DNA of 64,000 nucleotides. Origin: Mytilus galloprovincialis. Its lineage: Eukaryota; Mollusca; Bivalvia; Mytilida; Mytilidae. A model generated the notes under the pieces. The model worked only from the letters and a program-made list of their open reading frames with translations, did no database searches and was not told the DNA's origin. The stretch spans positions 65,015,865 through 65,079,864 of the forward strand of contig NC_134843.1 of the NCBI RefSeq assembly GCF_965363235.1. Direction: 5' to 3'. Each line of letters begins with the position of its first letter. The stretch's first letter is position 1. A program made the translations under genes and the position numbers. Below, one piece after another: positions 9,001 to 16,580 of the stretch.

Positions 9001-11571
9001 ACATAAGGAAAATAGCTCAAGAGCTACATGTATGATATCTGTTGTGTAGGCAATTTGGACGATAGTGTGTATTTACCTAGCAGGTAAGACGGATGACTTC
9101 ACGAACATAAGATTAGGAATATATCAAATTAATAATCAACTTTTCATTTGTAAGCTTCTGTTCATTTTTTACCAAGTAATCTTAGGTCTGTCGTTCATTG
9201 CTTAACTTGTTGTATTCATTTAAATTTAATATTTGAAAACAAAGTACCTATTAATTTAAGTTCCCACAACATGCACAACAACAACAAACCTTCCAGTTTC
9301 TAAATGTGAAGATGATACATCCGTACAGTACACTGAAAGCCGTGTTTGCACTAATAAAATTCTTAGACAACATTGTCCTGTTACGTGTGGTCTTTGTGGT
9401 GAGTATAATTTAATAGATAAAAAGATAAAGTAACAATACAAGATCAAATATTTCCTGCAATTATGTATCATCAGAACAAAAACTAATGCCAATTTTCATT
9501 TGTTTTCAGTTCTTCTAATCTGTACACAGGGGTTTGTTACAATTGCCGGGTTTACTATCAATACGAACCCCTAAACAAACACAAGGTAGGAAGCTCATTT
9601 GCGACAGTGCTTCAAATTATTGTTGTAAAATTATTCTAAGACTTTCACTTACTTTGTGACCTGAATAAATCTGTTCCCACTTGAATTATCTCTTCAATGA
9701 CTTATGTGTATTACCTTAAGTAACCTCTATAACTATTGTAATCCTTTAAACAAACTCAAAATTTCTGAAATAGAACGAATCGAGGCCCTACATTTGAAAA
9801 TGAAAGTACTAAAGCGATGTAAAAGATGTGTTTAACTTGTGTATCTATTATATGTATATAATTTAAGTTCAAACAACCAGGATCCCTGATATTCCTTGTG
9901 GAGATGTTACATACGTACAATGCACTGATATACATGTCTGCAGTAATTCAGCCCTTCGCCAACTTTGTCCTGTAACATGTGGTTTATGTGGTGAGTAGAA
10001 TAAAAAAAAATCTACAAAAGTAACAAGCACTTTCCATTAAACCAATGGATCCTGCAATGCTATATGGTGAGAAAAAAAAATAGTAATGAAAAAGTAACAA
10101 ATTGAATTTGTTTGATTTATTCGGAAAACATTTGCTCGCCAATAAATGTTGCATCATATATATATATAATAGATAATGACTTTTTTGTATACATGATATT
10201 TTATTTCAAAGCATACATTTAAAACTGAACCAAATTATTAAAACTAACAATTGTCATATTTGAATAATAATCGAATATTATACATGTATTACACAAGTAA
10301 TCAGCCAGTAATACATGTACATTGTATAAAGAAATAGCATATATGTGCAAAATATATTTCTGAAAAGGGAGGAACATGACAACCAAACAAAAATATATCG
10401 AACAGAGAAAAGTGGCGCGAACAACGAATTGAAAAGAGAGAGAAAATAAATCATATTATGGGATCAATTTCTGTCAAGACGTTTTGATTATTTTATATTC
10501 AATTGAACTGATTAAATATATTGTACCATTTAAATTTTCCGCAAAAAATAATCGTCAAAATTTAAAGTTTTGAATTTTCAAATCACATACGGAGTTTTCA
10601 TATTTTTGCGGATTAGGTGTAATACCGTCATTGGTTTTCACCTAATAGTTTTTTTTTCCAAAAAATTTGCATAATTTATCTTTGTTTAAATAAAGAAATA
10701 CTTGATGTTAGTACAGTACTATTGAAAAAAATTCACATAATGTTTCATTACAAATTCCAAATCAAGCCTCATCATAATAGTGTGGACAAATAAAAGATCA
10801 AATTTCTTCTTATCTGCCAACAAACAGTTGAATATGATACAAAAGAGGATAAATACCAGTAATAATATTAAAAAAAAAAGATGTGGTATGATTGCCAATG
10901 AGACAAATCTCCACAAGAGACCAGATTACACAGAAATTAACTATCAAAATTAATCGTACGGCTGAACATATTTGTCTCACTTTTGGTCCCTTTTTCGTAT
11001 CCAACCAGATGTAACGTACTATGATTTGGTGGTATTACACCTGCCAACGTGTATACAGAGCTTTCAAATAAATTAAGTGTCGAGTCTTCAATGGCCCAAA
11101 CGCGATCAGATGTATGTGTTTTCTAATAGTGTACTATTCTCGAATGTGAAGTATTTTATTGTTTTGATCTGTATGGCGGATGATAGAATACATGTTTACA
11201 TAGCAATTAATGGGAAATAATTCTGTAGACGAACAAGGACTGACTTGTCCGTTTACAGTTCATGCAATCACCATACCTTGAAAATTTGGAATGAATTCGT
11301 GATATAAGAACATTGGAAAACTTCTGATGCCTTTAATATATCTTTTACTCCTAGAATTAACTGCAACAGATACACACGAGACTTAAATATATGGGTAGCC
11401 AAAAACAAATACATGGGCAAAACCTGCCAAAAAATACAATGGTAATGAGACAATGCTTTTGCTTCTTTTTTCTTTCTTATGATTGATTTTTTAAGTGCTG
11501 CATCTTTATCTTTTTCAGCAACAACGACCACAAAAGTTTCAACTAATTGGATTCACATTTTGGGGAAATAG
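1..11571 (+). CDS. 3' part of a secreted IgGFc-binding / TSP1 / ShK modular protein gene
   Basis: Nine exons can be joined on the plus strand: 2-866, 1935-2034, 2784-2834, 3311-3487, 5094-5222, 5792-5920, 9261-9398, 9868-9990 and 11519-11571. The first exon ends in phase 0; every later internal exon ends in phase 1, so those junctions agree. Domain order is IgGFc-binding N-terminal type, two Asp/Gly-rich calcium-loop-like segments, one TSP1, four ShK domains, and a Thr-rich tail with a stop. Such proteins are cysteine-rich, extracellular and probably adhesive or mucus/immune related; that role is inference from the families. The gene begins upstream of the window, so any signal peptide is not visible. 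The first exon has two frameshifts and a stop, so the locus is either a pseudogene or carries assembly errors there. All later exons are intact. Confidence 0.75.
2..866 (+). pseudogene. IgGFc-binding N-terminal-type exon, frameshifted
   Basis: The reading frame starts at the window edge (codons from 5) and runs to about 139. It shifts by one base near 140 and again near 395. It then continues to the donor GTAAGA at 867, with an in-frame TAA at 636-638. Recognisable IgGFc-binding family blocks are DLTGAHIEGTRPIAAYSG (from about 145), the DYFRIVAS block (about 320), a KPVCIAQF block (about 450) and a MMIIPPYQ block (about 523). Both shifts go in the same direction and each fits one missing base, the pattern expected of deletion errors or recent decay. 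The downstream exon joins in phase 0. Known family members are secreted mucosal or adhesive proteins. The homology is clear; whether the gene is dead is not. Confidence 0.7.
945..1345 (+). repeat. Dispersed repeat family B, long copy
   Basis: Begins with GAATGGAAATGGGAAATGTG, continues through AGAGACAACAACAGCC, and ends near a GTCCGATGTCATATAGG block. An inverted partial copy lies at 2309-2515. I recognise this as an abundant mussel interspersed repeat; its class is unknown to me. It lies in the intron after the IgGFc-type exon. Confidence 0.7.
1485..1685 (+). repeat. Dispersed repeat family D fragment
   Basis: Shares AGCTGGCTATAAAACCAGGT, the GTACCAAATCAGG block and GACTTTCCGTTTTGAATTTT with copies at 11636-11715 and 12945-13210. 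Intronic, no coding potential. Confidence 0.6.
1935..2034 (+). CDS. Asp/Gly calcium-loop-like exon (GC donor)
   Basis: The acceptor is TTTTACAG. The exon opens in phase 0 with Pro-Cys and carries VDGDGLDNDCDGKIDEELC, which resembles a thrombospondin type-3 or EF-loop calcium ligand pattern (DxDxDG). It ends AAG|GCAAGC, so the intron must use a GC donor; no GT fits the frame. It ends in phase 1 and joins the next exon. This is a linker between the IgGFc-binding module and the TSP1 domain. Confidence 0.65.
2309..2515 (-). repeat. Dispersed repeat family B, inverted partial copy
   Basis: Reverse complement of the 945-1070 part of the family B copy; for example TTGAAGACCCATTGGTTGCC mirrors GGCCACCAATGGGTCTTCAA. 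It lies in the next intron, so the two copies flank the exon 1935-2034 in inverted orientation. Confidence 0.7.
2784..2834 (+). CDS. Second Asp-rich calcium-loop-like mini-exon
   Basis: A 51-base phase 1-1 exon that encodes DDDGDGRFDEDCTDPIT. It echoes the previous exon (DGDG...DEDC), so the pair looks like a duplicated calcium-loop motif. There are two candidate acceptors, CAG at 2776-2778 and CAG at 2781-2783. Only the second keeps the phase; the first runs into TAA. The donor is GTATTC at 2835. Confidence 0.6.
3153..3238 (+). repeat. SINE-like family A, 5' fragment
   Basis: AAGAAGATGTGGTATGATTG followed by CCAATGAGACAACTATCCAC and a GACACAGACATTAACAAC block, nearly identical to the first part of the long copy at 59103-59450. 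It stops abruptly after TATAGGTCAC. Confidence 0.7.
3311..3487 (+). CDS. Thrombospondin type-1 domain exon
   Basis: A phase 1-1 exon of 177 bases between TTTTTTTTAG and GTGAGT. It encodes one TSP1 repeat. The Trp ladder is FWGSWGPWSGSCSVTCGKG, followed by the Arg-bearing strand (QFRNRTC) and further cysteines ending RPCNTRMNCP. There are six or more cysteines in TSP1 spacing. This is an extracellular module that typically binds matrix, glycans or receptors and can be C-mannosylated on the WxxW tryptophans. It is followed after about 1.6 kb by the ShK exons. Confidence 0.9.
3632..3880 (-). repeat. Dispersed repeat family C, minus copy
   Basis: Diverged reverse complement of the family C unit (compare 42085-42305): shared blocks are AGCAACACGAACCCCAATAC and GGGTAATCTCAAGTTCTCCG. 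Lies in the intron between the TSP1 and first ShK exon. Confidence 0.55.
3947..4393. mobile_element. Foldback (long-TIR MITE-like) element, intact
   Basis: A 447-base near-palindrome. The ends are TAGAATGAAATTCAAAACA and its complement TGTTTTGAATTTCATTCTA; each arm is about 220 bases, meeting at an AT-rich centre (ATATAATTGATAT). Ends in TA on both sides fit a TA target. It has no coding capacity, so it would be a non-autonomous DNA element. A second copy lies at 48295-48896 in opposite orientation. Confidence 0.8.
4450..4585 (+). repeat. Family E fragment
   Basis: Contains TTTCAACTTCATACTTTATT, a TCTTTTGTAGACGAAACGTG block and the ATCATGG end, matching the second half of the unit at 52320-52670. 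Confidence 0.55.
5094..5222 (+). CDS. ShK domain exon 1
   Basis: A phase 1-1 exon (129 bases) after the acceptor TTTAAG and before GTGAGT. It begins with a Thr-rich linker, then carries the six ShK cysteines in the order C-x7-C-x5-C-x8-C-x3-C-x2-C (from TKCEDATYIQC to CPVTCGMCG). ShK modules occur in secreted proteins of many animals, often as C-terminal tandem domains. The name comes from a sea anemone channel-blocking peptide, but nothing here indicates a toxin. Confidence 0.85.
5792..5920 (+). CDS. ShK domain exon 2
   Basis: Nearly identical in layout and sequence to the ShK exon at 5094: same length (129 bases), same phase 1-1, same AAG acceptor and GTGAGT donor, with a Thr-rich linker followed by six cysteines (TTCEDATYIQC to CPVTCGLCG). 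Intron sequence on both sides is also similar to that around the first copy, so this is a recent exon duplication including flanks. Confidence 0.85.
6265..6405 (+). repeat. Family E fragment, diverged
   Basis: CTGTATTTGGCAAAACTTAT, then an ACTTTGTGCTTTCTTT block and a GAGTCGAGCG block, matching in order the family E unit; intronic between ShK exons 2 and 3. Confidence 0.5.
7225..7445 (+). repeat. Dispersed repeat family D, second-half copy
   Basis: ATAGTTCGTTTCTGTGTTTG, then ACCCGGATTTGTTATTTTTC, then TTTCGAACAGCGGTATACAA and TGTTGCC. Parallel to 13055-13210. Intronic. Confidence 0.65.
7785..7892. mobile_element. Short foldback element
   Basis: Ends TTTTGATTGG and CCAATCAAAA, inner inverted blocks GAGGGTG and ACCCTC. 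The inner TCTATCACATAGCTGAGAGG block is shared with the palindrome at 8129-8267, so the two are related pieces. Confidence 0.5.
8129..8267. mobile_element. 139-base perfect-ended palindrome
   Basis: AAATAACACATAGCTGA at the left is mirrored by TCAGCTATGTGTTATTT at the right. Further in, GATTGGTACCCC pairs with GGGGTACCAATC, and the core pairs CATTGTCAAC with GTTGACAATG around a GC-rich tip (CTTCGCCGCG). It could form a long cruciform or RNA hairpin. No coding capacity; probably a MITE. Confidence 0.7.
9261..9398 (+). CDS. ShK domain exon 3, one cysteine lost
   Basis: A phase 1-1 exon of 138 bases with AAG acceptor and GTGAGT donor. The linker is longer, with a short Thr repeat. The second ShK cysteine is replaced by Tyr (VQYTES where sisters have IQCTDS), while an extra Cys sits in the linker (PTTCTT). 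The domain ends CPVTCGLCG. The loss should break the usual C2-C4 disulfide unless the linker cysteine substitutes for it. Confidence 0.8.
9868..9990 (+). CDS. ShK domain exon 4
   Basis: A phase 1-1 exon of 123 bases, AAG acceptor, GTGAGT donor. All six cysteines are present (from IPCGDVTYVQC to CPVTCGLCG). It is the most divergent of the four in the linker (TTRIPDIP) and central loop. Confidence 0.85.
10866..10985 (+). repeat. SINE-like family A fragment
   Basis: AAAAGATGTGGTATGATTGC, CCAATGAGACAAATCTCCAC and an ACACAGAAATTAAC block; then a weaker ATCGTACGGC block. In the intron before the terminal exon. Confidence 0.65.
11519..11571 (+). CDS. Terminal exon with stop
   Basis: After a pyrimidine-rich tract and CTTTTTCAG, the phase-1 frame gives a Thr-rich linker like those of the ShK exons (ATTTTKVSTNW) and stops with TAG at 11569. 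A canonical AATAAA follows 45 bases later. The agreement of phase, linker composition and poly(A) signal supports this as the gene end, although the exon is short. Confidence 0.6.
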
Positions 11572-11615
11572 TTTCACCTAATCTTCTACTTCGGTGTAAA
11601 TCACTTGATAAAAGT

Positions 11616-11621
11616 AATAAA
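11616..11621 (+). terminator. Poly(A) signal AATAAA of the ShK-protein gene
   Basis: Canonical hexamer 45 bases downstream of the TAG stop at 11569-11571. In AT-rich DNA such a hexamer is common by chance; the position is what supports it. Confidence 0.45.
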
Positions 11622-12494
11622 TGTTTCATTGAGCTTTTGATTCTGCCATTTGGTTAGAGATTTTCCGTTTTGAATATTTCTCGGAGTTCAGTATTTTTAT
11701 GATTTTACTTTTCAGTAATTATATTTAAAATGACTTGTAAGTTATATGAAGAGGTATATATAAACACTTGCCTTGTGGTGAAGACTGAAAGTTGACCTTT
11801 TTTTTATTATTATTTGTTGTTCGTTGGAGGTGGAGGTCTTTTTTATTGTTTATATGTCATCAGTTAGAAAAACGTAGGGTGTACACCATATAATACATTA
11901 CATTACTGATACATAGATTTGACTTTATGTTAACTTCTGTTGCATCATCTTCTGTTAACTTTTAAACATGTTCCTCATTTGATGTCTGATAACGATAATT
12001 CCTGCTCCATTTTCGTTTAATAAATAAATCTCCGAAATATGGTTGAAATATGTTTTGAACAAACATCCAATAAATTCAAATTCATGAATGCATCATTTAT
12101 ATAAAGTTACATTTGAGTACGCCAGCTACAAAATGGATCCACTAAAATCATTTGTTCTACAATATTTTTAAATAAAATAAAACCTCTATATGGACGTGCT
12201 GGTTCCATGGTGTTTTTCTTGGTTTCTCTTCGCCAGAACCGCTCAACCAACAACATTTGAAAGCAAAAGATGTATCATTACGCAAGAACGTGAAAAGCGA
12301 GGACCGAAGTGACATCAAAACAAGAGCCAAAAACTGAAAATGAAATTTCGTCTAAGGCAGTTGAAATTCTTGGTTATAAATAATTCATATCATGAGAAAT
12401 ATCTGTTACTAATCATGTCAGTACCACGGTGTAACATCACAAAGGATACACCTGATGTATACGACAATACAGAATTAGACTATTTGAAATTACA
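11622..12494. other. Intergenic, no gene seen
   Basis: AT-rich DNA downstream of the ShK-protein gene. A family D fragment lies at 11636-11715 (GAGATTTTCCGTTTTGAATA). I see no exon, RNA gene or promoter that I can support in the rest. Confidence 0.5.
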
Positions 12495-12722
12495 TGACCA
12501 ACACTACGGGTGCCACATGCGGAGCAGGATCTGCCTACCCTTCCGGAGAACCTGAGATCAACCCCAGGTTTTGGTGGGGTACGTGTTGCTTAGTCTTTAG
12601 TTTTCTATTTTGTGTCTTGTGTACTATTATTTGTCTTTTTTTTAGCCACGAGGTTGTCAGTTTATTTTCAATCTATGAGTTTGAATGTCTTTCTGTATAT
12701 TTCGCCCCTCCTTTGTGGCGTT
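12495..12722 (+). repeat. Dispersed repeat family C copy
   Basis: Starts CAACACTACGGGTGCCACAT, continues with GGAGCAGGATCTGCC and the CCTGAGATCAACCCC block, then GGTACGTGTTGCTTAGTC, and ends TTCGCCCCTCCTTT. Any apparent open frame here is repeat sequence, not a gene. Confidence 0.7.
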
Positions 12723-12944
12723 GATCATGTCATTGTGACAGACAGTTCGTGGTTCTGTTTTGCTGTTTTTGTGTTCTGTCTTAGGTTGTTTTACGTGTTC
12801 GTTTTTTTATTCTGTGATTAGCATGTTCATATCTACTTTTATATTGGGTTTTTTTTTTTGTGTATTTCTCTGTCCTGAATGTTCTTGCATTTTTTTGTAC
12901 TGTATTTCCTGTCATGTAATGTTGTTATTTGAGCACTATATTCA

Positions 12945-13210
12945 ACATGGCCACAAAAGTGCAAGGTTTGGCTAGCCACAAAACCAAATTCAACCAATTA
13001 TTTTTTTCTTAAAATGTTCTATACCAAGTCAGGAAAATGGCAGTTGTTATCTTATAGTTCGCTTCTGTGCGTGTTGCATTGTCGTTTGTTGTTTTGTTGC
13101 ACTTCAGTGTTTCTGTTGTTTCGGTGTTTTCCGGTTATAGATATGTTACCCGGATTTGTTTTCTCTAAATCGATTTAGGACTTTCGAACAGCGGTATACT
13201 ACAGTTGCCT
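12945..13210 (+). repeat. Dispersed repeat family D copy
   Basis: AACATGGCCACAAAAGTGC, then GGCTAGCCACAAAACCA, then TACCAAGTCAGGAAAATGGC, then the ATAGTTCGCTTCTGTGCGTG and GAACAGCGGTATACTACAGT blocks. This copy joins the halves seen separately at 1485-1685 and 7225-7445. Confidence 0.65.
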
Positions 13211-13419
13211 TAATTTAGCCAGATTCGAAACATCTTTTTTTTTTGGTGATGAGAATAAAGATATGTAATATTTGGTCTTGAAAACCCCTTCAACATTCTT
13301 ATTAATTTGATTTTTTTTTTTTTTTTTGTCGATGTGTTTTGATTTCAGTTTAAGTGTTGACTACTATAAACCTGGTAGACACGCACTTCTGGTAGCACTA
13401 AATTTTGAAATCTGGCATA

Positions 13420-13590
13420 TTTTACTGGTGACACACGTGGAGCAGGATCTGCCTAACCTTCTGGCGCACCCGAGATCACCCCCAGCTAGGTTGTTGTGGT
13501 TCGTGCTGATCAGTCTATTTTGTGTTTTGTGTATCATTGTTTGTCTGTAGGTCTTTTGTTTTATCAATGACGTTGTCAGTTGATTTTTTA
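13420..13590 (+). repeat. Dispersed repeat family C, diverged copy
   Basis: GGAGCAGGATCTGCCTAACC followed by a CCCGAGATCACCCCC block, a GGTTCGTGCTGATCAGTC block and a GACGTTGTCAG block, in the same order as the 42 kb copy. Confidence 0.6.
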
Positions 13591-13593
13591 CTT

Positions 13594-13665
13594 GTAATAA
13601 AAATAAGAAAAGGTGGCATGAGTGCCGATGAGACAACCCTCCATCCAAGTCATAATGTGTACAAA
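13594..13665 (+). repeat. SINE-like family A fragment, diverged
   Basis: AAGAAAAGGTGGCATGAGTG then CCGATGAGACAACCCTCCAT; directly abuts the family C copy. Confidence 0.55.
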
Positions 13666-14047
13666 TGTCCCTCTTATATCTCTCGCTTCTCCGCACTATA
13701 AGCTATTGAGTATACCCATTTTAAAGTCGTAGGTTTGACTTGGTCGGAAGTTCAATTTATTTGTAATTTGGTTTTAGCACGAAGGTTTAAATTTTGCGCG
13801 CTCCCGCTTGGTCTTGCAGACCCCAAATACCCAGTCTCGTTTCAGTTTGAACCATCCTTTCTCAGTAACTTGCTCATGGCTGCACGCTTTCTTTTGTGGA
13901 TGTTGCAACATTATAGCGGATGCTGCGTCCAGGCTGCATGAGGAAGGCCACTTGCAAGACTGTATGATATCTTAACAAGTTATAGTTATATTCCTTTTAG
14001 TGCAGAAGAACTGTTGATACACGTGTCTTATGCATTTTCTATTTGTA

Positions 14048-15015
14048 GATGGTGCAAGCCGGCCATTAGACTTGGAAATAACTGTAGGACGCTTGTAAAG
14101 CAAGAGGTGGGCTGAATCAACATCAGGAACTTATCGTACGCATTTGAAGACGTACGTTCAGTTTTGTGAAGAGTATGAGTTTAAAGCGGTGCCTTGTGAT
14201 GAAAAAACAACTGAGTTTTACGTGGCTTATTTAGTGGATAAAAAACACTTGGCTTATAGTTCCATACGTTCTAATATTAACATTATATCTATTTTGCATA
14301 AATGCACAACTTGCAAGATCCTATTTCAAATTCGTGGAATATAAAACACTTGTTTACTGGTGTTGAACGAAAATTAGGTACAAACCAATCTTGTAAAGCG
14401 CCAATTACACCCGAACGTTTATTGAGTATGAAAAAAGTACTTGATATGTCAAACCATAATAACATTGTATTTTGGGCGGCTTGTCTGATAGGGTGTTTTG
14501 GTTTCTTACGACCCAATAATTTTCTAGTTAAAGGAACTTTTAATCAAGAGTTCAACTTGCGCAGAATAGATGTCTTGCCTTGCAGCTGGGGTATGCTTTT
14601 ACGTCTTAAAGTCATCAAAACCTTTCAGTTTCGTTCCAAGCCAATAGACGTAGTGCTGCCTCATTTGTATAGTCACCCACTGTGCCCTGTTACAGCCATG
14701 TCTAAGGTGCTTGCCTTGGTAGGAGAACCATTGGATCCCCTTTTTCGGTTATCAGATACTTCATGTTTGACATAAACAGTTTTCCTGAATGCCTTTCGTT
14801 TTACATTACAACTAATGAAGTTGGACCACCTTAGTTATGGAGGCCATTCTTTTCGCCGAGGCGCGCCGACATGGGGTAGCAAAGTGGGCCTTTCAGACGA
14901 TGACATAAAATTGTTAGGTTATTGGTCAAGTGATTGTTTTTCTCGGTACATGGATTGTGATATGGATAAACGTCTGAAAGCCATCTCTACCTTCAGTACC
15001 CTTTTACCACGTTAA
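14048..15015 (+). pseudogene. Tyrosine recombinase (integrase-like) of a mobile element, decayed
   Basis: The product is a site-specific tyrosine recombinase. An N-terminal core-binding (SAM-like) part, with SKRWAESTSGTYRTHL, runs from about 14099 in one frame. A one-base shift near 14300 moves to the frame of the catalytic part. Catalytic features are visible: first Arg in FGFLRPNNF (codon 14509), box HSFRRGAPTWG (His codon 14845, Arg 14854), and the nucleophile Tyr in GYWSSDCFSRYMD (codon 14947). Stops interrupt at 14096-14098 and 14773-14775, and the product ends at TAA 15013. With two stops and one shift in under 1 kb it is inactive. The family suits Crypton-type DNA elements or the recombinase of DIRS-like retrotransposons. 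I see no reverse transcriptase nearby, so I cannot choose. Confidence 0.8.
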
Positions 15016-15814
15016 TTTCCCCCTATTTGGGTTTGGGACTTTATATTACTTCAATGCTTGTCATAAGATTGATAAGTGGTCTAAGAATACCATTTTCAAT
15101 GATCGTAATGGAATTGGTTGATAAATGCATTGCTCATAACTTTTGTTAAGTGCAAATCAAGAAATAACATGGTACAAACATAGAATTATCAAATATAAAT
15201 AAAAGCATAAAGAAACAAAGATTTCTAAAATTTTACATTCAAAATGTTTTTGTATCATGATATTGACATTACATGAATATTTGATGTCGAGTTGTCTTCC
15301 TTTTACCAAACAAAATTGTGACAATACCAGAGTGTCATGTACTATATAATATAAACTTTACTTGATTTTGAAATGTAACATTTAATTCAACATGCAAATT
15401 TACAATTTTGACAAAATGATATATATGTTTGGTTATGATTTCGCTACATTTTTGTGGCATTTATAAAAAACTTATCGACAAAGACTTTTTTCATTATTTA
15501 CTGCTACTAAATCAAATGCTTGTCAATTCGGAAAATATGTAAATTGTGGAATTTATTGACCACCTGTTCCTACAGTGACTAAAAATGAAAAGGGGTATGA
15601 CCATCTCCCTTGCTCTTACTTCCCTCACTAAGTCAACAACGTTAAGCAATATCACGAAAACTACTTAATTCTTGGTTGCTTAACATCCAGTGGCAAATAT
15701 TTCATACATGTTCAGGACAAGAACAAATTAACAATATACTGCGGGATTAACAGTCCACCAGCAGTTATTTAAATGAATGACCCGGAGCAAGAAAAGGAAA
15801 ACATCTCTTTATAC

Positions 15815-16010
15815 AAGAAAGGTGAAAGATACCACAGGGACATTCAAACTCCTAGTCGAAAATAAACTGACAACGCCATGGCTGATAACAGAAAAGACAA
15901 TCAAATAACAGTATATAGTAAACTAAAAACTGAGCAATACAAACCCCGACGATCCATCAACAGTGGTGAAACATACATTGTATGATCGTTACCACTTCTA
16001 AGGATGAAAC
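15815..16010 (-). repeat. Dispersed repeat family C, minus copy
   Basis: GGTGAAAGATACCACAGGGA, the AATAAACTGACAACGCCATG block and ACTGAGCAATACAAACCCC match, in reverse complement, the family C unit at 42085-42305. Confidence 0.65.
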
Positions 16011-16434
16011 AACCTGAGGCAAAGCTTACATTAAATATTCTAATTTATACCGGTTTGGTTTTGTGGTTTCCTATATATTCATACACGGTAACCTCATTTA
16101 TGACCTGTGGTGATATTGTTCAATCAGACGCGGTAGACATTTTACGCGTTATTTAGATGTTTTTTACATATTGTTTTTTGTTATTTTTACAGTTTTAAAT
16201 TATTAATTTATATCGAGAGGGAACAACACAAATCGGCACCAGAAAAACACAACTGTTATATCTAACATTATATGTTGAAAATCATTCAGAAATGTAAACC
16301 ACCCCCGCCATATTCTGTACGTGTCTGTCCAAAATCATGAACTTGTTATTTAGAGGTTGTTGTTTGTTGATTATATCATATTTGTTTTCGCTTATTGTGT
16401 TGTTTTACATTTGTCATGTGCAGGGCTATTAATG

Positions 16435-16580
16435 CCTACTATATATACGGCATGGGTTTTCCTCATTGTTGAATGCCGTACGGTGACATATAGTTTATAA
16501 CTTCTACGTAAATTTTCTCTGGTTGAGAGTTTAAAAAGATTTCATAGGTACATTTTTTTGTTATCATACCATATTTTTTT
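16435..16580 (-). repeat. SINE-like family A, minus, diverged
   Basis: CGGCATGGGTTTTCCTCATT, a GAATGCCGTACGGTGACATA block and the ATCATACCATATT end match 24480-24606 with many changes. Confidence 0.55.

Noticed and set aside
12494..12975. Overlapping hydrophobic frames that resemble membrane proteins
   Set aside because: They lie on T-rich family C and adjoining repeat sequence; the hydrophobicity comes from TTT/GTT-rich DNA.
13735..13941. Open frame just upstream of the recombinase
   Set aside because: Does not resemble reverse transcriptase, RNase H or gag, and its frame is not continuous with the recombinase.
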